Shown one piece after another: positions 57,856-64,000 of a stretch of DNA of 64,000 nt (positions are counted from its first letter, which is position 1; each line of letters starts with the position of its first letter). The stretch lies in assembly GCF_000002995.4 (NCBI RefSeq), contig NW_025062479.1, positions 22,254,721 to 22,318,720 on the forward strand. The letters run 5' to 3'. The notes beneath the pieces were generated by a model that was given only the letters and a program-made list of their open reading frames with translations, was not told the origin of the DNA and made no database searches. Made by a program: the position numbers and the translations under genes. The DNA comes from Brugia malayi. Lineage: Eukaryota > Nematoda > Chromadorea > Rhabditida > Onchocercidae.

Positions 57856-59080
57856 TTTGCGGTTCCTTCTTAATTTCACAAATAAACCTAAAAAAGGAAA
57901 AGCGTGAATACAAGTGCTAACAAAACAGAAATGACGAAAAGTCATATGGACGATAAAATAAAGTATTTTTTAAATCAGTTGTTTAGGAGCATTGAATTGA
58001 GATCACAAAATTTTAGGAGAAATCAGGATATCCCGATGAAACCTTCAGTAACAAGCTATTCTCATAAGACTGCACAGTCCAATAACCTTCACAACTTTAA
58101 AGACATCTCCGCGATAAGATGGACCGAGACACCGCGGTACCGCCAATACTGAAATGAAAATGGAGCGATTACAGGCTATTTGCCTCCCAGCCTAACCTTT
58201 CAAGAACCCATCGAATGTTGCAGCTGCGAAGATAAGAGAGATAGTAAGAGGATTAGGAAATAAAAAAATAGATAATAAAAGATAGAGCAGTACAAGAAGA
58301 AAGAGTAAAGAACATGTAAGATAGAAAGCAAAAGATTTCTTATGACATTAAGCGTATTTAATCCTTAAAATAAATAAAAAGAAAAGAGAGGAAAAGAAAT
58401 GCGTGAAGAAGAGAGATAAAAAGAAAAAATGTACAAAAATGAGAACGGATAATGAAGAGTGACTAGAGTGGAAGAGTTCAATCTATGATACTCTGACAGC
58501 TGTAATATTATCCGCTCAGTGTTCCTTCCATTCTTTCATAGCATTTAGCGCATCGGAGGATATGAGCGCTTTCCAAGTGTGCTTCGGACGGTTCACGTAG
58601 GGTTTCCAGCGTATTTCACGTGTTAGTTAAGTGTAAGAAGGTAGTTAGAGTACGTTGAAAGATATAAAATGTAATGCTGTAATGTGTTTTTTTTGCAACA
58701 TTTGCAACATTCATGCAACGTTTCATAAATTTAAAAGATTTAGTAGAAAGTAGCTTAATGACTCATCTCTTATGTTAACATCTTTTCATTATTTTTTAAA
58801 ATTTATATTTAAATGACAAAATAGTATCAATTTTGCAGTAATATCACATATTGTCTTTGCCTTATTCAACGTGTTTTTTTTTTTTTTGATAATTTTGTGC
58901 ATTTATTATGGTTTAAAGTAATAAGACTGAAATACATTAGCATTTAACATCTATTTTGTTCATTTCAAATATTCGAGAATAATGTAGTATTGAGAATTTA
59001 TGGAATTTATGTGTGTAAATTTTAATGTAATGCTTATATATGCAGCGTTCATAGATATATATTTCACAGAATCGATATTG
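57856..59080. other. Shared upstream region of Sm G and RNF19 genes
   Basis: About 1.2 kb between divergent genes. It holds a GC-richer patch (about 58100-58230), a strongly purine-rich stretch (about 58228-58475) and a second GC-richer patch (about 58480-58640) that could be promoter or non-coding exon. No protein or RNA family was recognised. Confidence 0.45.
59062..59069 (+). promoter_or_regulatory. Candidate trans-splice acceptor before RNF19 start
   Basis: TTTCACAG ends 11 bases before the proposed ATG at 59081. Position and consensus fit a spliced-leader acceptor, but a cis-spliced 5' exon is equally possible. Confidence 0.35.
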
Positions 59081-62000
59081 ATGAGTCAGAAGAAGACACT
59101 TGGAACTGTTACAGAATGTATAGAGATTTGTGATGATTCGGTATCTTTGCTGAGCGATGTTAATCTTTCAGTTTTAAATACTTCACCACTTTTAATCGGT
59201 AAGGAGCAAATTGTTATAGGAAAAGTACTTAGCCGATTCAATTCATCGTTTTTTCTTTTTCATTGTTTTTATAGGATGAGGAGCAGACTTTTATATTCTT
59301 CCCAGCTAGAGAAATTTGTCAGGAAAATTGTTTTTCCTTGGAAGGGATTTATTTTGAGATTTCATTGCGGAAAAAAGTAATTGAAAAGATTTATCAATTT
59401 TTTGATCATTTTGAACCATACATTAGGGGCAGCTGTGTAATTATTCTTTATAAAAGATTGAACATTGTTCTTTTCATTGTTTTGTTTGCAGAAGAAAAAT
59501 GTGGTGAGATAGCGAAAAGTGATGAGAAGGATAAGGGGAAGTGGTTTCACGCGAAGCCGTCTAGATTGAATTTTGCATCGTTATTTCATGGTGGATCACA
59601 TCGAAAATATAAAAGGTTCGTGTCCGTTTTATTTCTTATGGATTACCAAGATTCATCGTTTTTTTATTTGTTATATATTTAAAGCACGTGATGTGCAGTA
59701 GAACTTTTATTATTTGCTTGTTAGTTTAATAAGTCGAGTATTTTGCATACCTACATATGGAGTATGGCTAGCTAACTTCATTAATGGTAGTCTCACTTTG
59801 CTTCCAATCGATTCCTCTAAAATTACTTTTTGACAATCTTATCTGTAGTTTGATTCATCGGAATAGGTGAGCAAGTATAAGGTACAATATTCAGTTTCGT
59901 TGCAAAGTTGTGGATTTCTGTCATGTTTCTCTTTTGTTCTTAACTGCTAACTCTTATTAAACTGTTACTCTTTCTTGCAGAATAACCTTGAAACCATTAT
60001 TTTTGTTCCGGTTATATGCTTTCAAAAGCGAAACATTGTAAAATAAGGAAATTGGGGAGTCATGAGTTAACATTTGAGTAAAGTTAACGTTTCCAAATGT
60101 TCTTTACCAGGATAAGAATTAGGAGGGGTTAAGCTGAATAGTAGACAAGATTGGATAAAGCGAAAATGGAACAGTTACCTCCAAATATCTAAATTTCTCT
60201 GTCCGTCTCAGAGCACTTATTGTTATTAGTAGTTGACCTAACAATTCAAGCAATTAATTACGCAAACATATATATCTTTATTAAACGATAATGTGGAATA
60301 GCGTTTTTAATTTCGGTAAATCGTTCTGGTTTATTTACCGCTAATGAATAAGTGACACCAATCGTTTGATGATTATGGTAATTAGTATATATTGTGTCTA
60401 TATCGTCTGAAGTCTATATCGTTAATTGATTTTTTAAATTATGAAAATGTATGTTTTGCTGAATGGAATGTTTTTTCCTCAGATTTTCTAATTGCTAAAT
60501 TTATTCGCTCTTCGTCAGTGTTGAATGATCTAACGCTTAGCGACCGTTTATGGAAGAATGCTTTGTTTTCGATCTTGATTTATCGGGGAAAAAATTTATT
60601 TGGATTATTGTTCTGTAGGTACATCATTATTCCTGATTTTTATGTTCTATTGATGAATTTTTTATTGAATGTGTACTCTGCATAATTATGAATCGGCATT
60701 TTATTAATAATTTTAATTACTGCTGAATATAGACTAACACAATATTCTCATATTAAGATTTTGCTATATCGTATCTTTCCAGAAACTTCTTCTTTACTGT
60801 TCAATATTTGTTTTAAAAATTCATATTAAAAGAAGTTAAAATTATATTATATTAGTATATTAGTTCAAGTCTATAATTAACAAGGAATAGCCAGTTTTCT
60901 GAAGATTATATAGATCTTAAATGGAAACCTTAGCTTTTTTTTACTGGATCACTATTTAACTTTGTTTTACTGAACATGTTGAAAAATTTCCGATGCGTAA
61001 TCAGCAAAATTTATAAAGAAGTTATGGAAATGTCTCCATTCGAAATTGGTTTCCGATTCTCCATTACACATTTACAATGAAAAATTAGCAAAATTGTCTC
61101 CGTTTCAGAAGCAGTAGTGTAGTAGATATAGCATCATCAAAAGGTGTCGATGAAATGACTCAAATAAATAAGGATAGTTCATTATCTAGTGCAAATGCTG
61201 GCTCGGTACCACAGTTAGATTCCCGAATTCTCCAGGATAGTTGTTCATCAAGTGTCGGTGGGCAATCGCAATTTGCGAATAATGAAGATGAACAAGGTAA
61301 GTTCTTTGCATTTTATGATATATCCGGTAACAAAATATCTAGTGATTGGACTGCATTTTTTTTTGGAAAAAAAGATACCAAACGATTCTATGTTTAAATC
61401 GCTAGAAGCCCACTCTTTTTTCAACCAAGAAGGAACATTTTATTTGGCTTGGATGAAGCTTGCAGAAATATGGCCATCCTTTAATATTCTCCAATTATTG
61501 TCATATATTCATCGTGACGGAATATCCTTGTTGATTAGTTCTGATTCATACAAATATACTTGTTCTAATTCCATACAATTTGAGAATAGATTATTCAATT
61601 TATACGTAGTAGTAAGGAGAAAAGTTTCGTGAGATGGGTGAAATTATAAGAGGAGACATCATGTTTTTTTATTGTTATTAGTTATTAGGTCTTGGTGTTA
61701 ATGGTAGCAAAATAGATTTTGAAAGAACATTAGAAAGCATTAATGAAGAATCTTCTTGTTTTGATGCAGTGGTTATACCCGATACCAGTTCATTACAACC
61801 AGTACCACAACACTCATTATTGAGTAATTCTTCTGCTCCGATTCGAAAATATTGGGAGTGTCCATTATGTTTCATTCGACAACCCTCAACGAACTTTCCT
61901 CGTCTTTCTTGCTGTAATCATCGGTCGTGTAAAAATTGTCTTGTACAGGTTAGTTTACTTTGCTTAAGACATCTCTGTTGATTTGCCAAGATTCATTACA

Positions 62001-63764
62001 CAGGCTCATAATCTCTAGCAATTATGGAATTCATTATTTTAGTTTAAGATTTTAAATTGTTTGCAGTACTTGCAAGTGGAGATAATGGAAAGCAGGGTGC
62101 AATTAACTTGTCCGGAATGCAGTGAGTTGCTTCATCCAACGGATATTTACTCCTTAATGGCACATTGCCCTGATTTAATCAAAAAATACGAAACATTTGC
62201 ATTGAGGCGTGTATTAATGATGGATCCAGATACTCGATGGTGTCCAGCGCCCGATTGCACGTTAGTTTTCTATTTTTCAATCTCGAGATTTTCTTCAATT
62301 TCGGAAATATGGAATTTGTATTGATTATTGGTAGGTATACAGGAAGAGAAATTCTGCTTCCCTTTTGTTTTTGGTGTTTTTAAGAGCTAATCGTAGCAGT
62401 AAAACTAAAAGAATGTATTTATTTGTTATGAAAAAAAAAATTTACTCAAGCGCATATCTAACATTATATATTTGTTAGTAACATCCGTTATGAAATTAAA
62501 TTGGAATATGTAGTCGGTATGAATGGAAATAGCCACGTGAGTATGAATGACAATGTATGCTTCCAAACATTTTAAACATTTAAGTAGACACTGTCAAGTA
62601 GTGGTAGATCTTAGGTAAAAACTGCCGTTAATTTCTAGAAAAATGAATTTTACAAAAATTAGCAGAAATAATTTTGCTAGTTATTATAGATTTCCATCAT
62701 GTAATTAGCATGAAAGAGTGCTATCACCAAACGATACATTGAATGGCAGCAAAATTCTTTAAAATATGAATGCATTCTTAGACAAACACAGTTAAGGTTT
62801 TTACGTTGGTTGTTAGTCTGAAGTAGTACCCAAATTTAGGTACGCGGTTATCGCAACGGCATGTGCTGCCTGTCCGGAACTACGCTGTGAACGTCCCGGT
62901 TGTGGTGCACTTTTTTGTTATCATTGCAAAGGACCATGGCATGCCAGTCAAACCTGTGATGAGGCTCGTAAGGAGCGTGGAGAAATATATCGACGAGCAA
63001 TACCACAACTCTCGGCTACACAAGAAAGCACCCTCAAACGTACTAACGTTAATTTTTTATATCTTGAAAGTTTATTAATCCTCATTTCATTTCAAATCAT
63101 AACATTCGCTTGTTACTTGCAAATCACTATTAAAGTGCTGTTTATGCAAACATTTTTTATAGTTGAAATTTATTTCATATTCATATTGTAGAAATGCATT
63201 ATGATGACAGTATTGTTCATTCTTATTTCTCAGACTTCTTATTTGACTGAATTTAGGTGGAGATATCAAAGCGTGTCCTCGATGTCGTACATACATTGTT
63301 AAGATGAATGATGGTTCATGCAATCACATGGTGTGTGCGATGTGCAGCGCTCAATTCTGTTGGCTTTGTTTGCGAGAAATCAATGATCTACATTACCTGA
63401 GGTGGATAATTCATAAATTTTATTTTAGATATATTGACCAACAAAATATTCAAAAAAAGTGTTATTAGGCTACTGTATAGAAAAACTAAACCACAAAACG
63501 TTATGTTTATTTGGTAATTTATTGATATGTGTCTTTTCAAGTTTCTCCATAAGTTAAAAAATTTTGTATGAGAAGGGAAAAGCTGAATAATTCTTATTCT
63601 TTCAGTCCTACAGGTTGCACTTTTTGGGGAAAAAAACCTTGGACCAGAAAGAAGAAATTACTATGTCAAGTTGGAACTTTGATTGGTGCGCCTGTTGGTA
63701 TTGCACTGATTGCAGGTTTGGCAATACCAGGCATAATTTTTGGTGTACCCGTATTTGTTGGAAG
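59081..63764 (+). CDS. RNF19A: RNF19 (Dorfin)-type RBR E3 ubiquitin ligase, 3' end beyond window
   Basis: Membrane-anchored RING-between-RING ligase that passes ubiquitin through a Cys thioester. ATG at 59081 ([20 protein letters not shown]). Exons near 59492, 61112, 61692, 62067, 62840, 63257 and 63608 all join in phase. The N-terminal quarter is polar and Ser-rich. RING1 is [10 protein letters not shown]...[10 protein letters not shown]...CPEC. The IBR is [20 protein letters not shown]...[19 protein letters not shown]. The Rcat is [20 protein letters not shown] then [14 protein letters not shown], with the predicted catalytic Cys in [21 protein letters not shown] and a transmembrane segment ([20 protein letters not shown]), continuing [10 protein letters not shown], are diagnostic of RNF19A/B. 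The last visible exon ends at a donor after 63764; the C-terminal part lies outside. RNF19A versus B cannot be decided. Confidence 0.94.
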
Positions 63765-64000
63765 GTAATTCGGTCCTAATCTTTTTATTATATTAAAAGT
63801 TACTTGATTCTTCGAAACCAGTAAGTATCAAAAATCTGCAGTTTATTTATAGCTTAGTTACTAACCATCTCAATCTTATCTACTGTTGACCGATCTCACA
63901 TAAATGTCTCTCGAGTGACCAATTTCTTTTTAATTACCAGTTTTATTCTCACTCTGTTTAATGTAAGTGATCGACGTGTGCATCAAATCTCAGATTCCTA
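63765..64000 (+). other. Intron of the RNF19-type gene, cut by the window end
   Basis: Begins with a GTAATT donor after the transmembrane exon. No acceptor and exon consistent with the RNF19 C terminus is visible before the window ends. Confidence 0.6.

Noticed and set aside
57904..58152. Plus-strand 82-codon open frame between Sm G and RNF19
   Set aside because: No family, no splice context, and it lies in the divergent promoter region; coding not supported.
60392..60685. Open frame inside an RNF19 intron, preceded by a CTCAG acceptor near 60481
   Set aside because: The flanking exons (ending 59616 and starting 61112) already join in phase, so this segment is not needed; no family recognised.
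61252..61632. 126-codon open frame overlapping an RNF19 exon in another frame
   Set aside because: Mostly intron sequence read through; the real exon is in a different frame and ends at the donor near 61296.

Overview
This is nuclear DNA of a nematode, most likely a filarial or other clade III parasite. That is inferred from very AT-rich sequence with long poly-T tracts, many short introns with TTTCAG-type acceptors, acceptor-like sites a few bases before start codons (as in spliced-leader trans-splicing), and the protein families themselves. No bacterial operons, CRISPR arrays, viral genes, transposase genes, rRNA or tRNA were recognised. Every protein-coding gene is split into many exons, so each CDS entry gives the outer limits of the coding region, not a continuous frame.

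Layout: (1) 1-2180, AT-rich intergenic DNA with a large ATT microsatellite. (2) 2181-5375 (+), an unrecognised coiled-coil protein. It converges on (3) 5618-15960 (-), condensin II subunit D3 (NCAPD3/HCP-6 family), whose C-terminal exon carries an in-frame 141-bp tandem duplication. (4) 17315-23104 (+), a USP20/USP33-type deubiquitinase with a complete catalytic domain and two DUSP domains but no visible ZnF-UBP. (5) 24309-26607 (+), a worm-type CK1/TTBK-like kinase with an apparently missing 3' splice acceptor at one exon. (6) 28645-32597 (+), N-acetylglucosaminyltransferase I (MGAT1). (7) About 32.6-41.5 kb, mostly non-coding, with a few minus-strand exon candidates (35175-36200), minisatellites and a GATA-site cluster. 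(8) 41517-55375 (+), a PP2A B'' (PR72/PR130, PPP2R3A-like) regulatory subunit with a long disordered N-terminal part and several unusual splice arrangements. (9) 57200-57855 (-), the two-exon Sm protein G. (10) 59081-63764 (+), an RNF19 (Dorfin)-type RBR E3 ligase that continues beyond the window.

The genes are unrelated housekeeping or regulatory loci (chromosome condensation, deubiquitination, kinase and phosphatase signalling, N-glycan maturation, splicing, ubiquitin ligation). They are not a functional cluster. I found no convincing new biological system. The most interesting signals are structural: tandem duplications that copy splice sites (141 bp in the condensin gene, about 92 bp x3 in the PP2A gene), a missing AG acceptor inside a conserved kinase exon, and alternative-ending exons in the PP2A gene.
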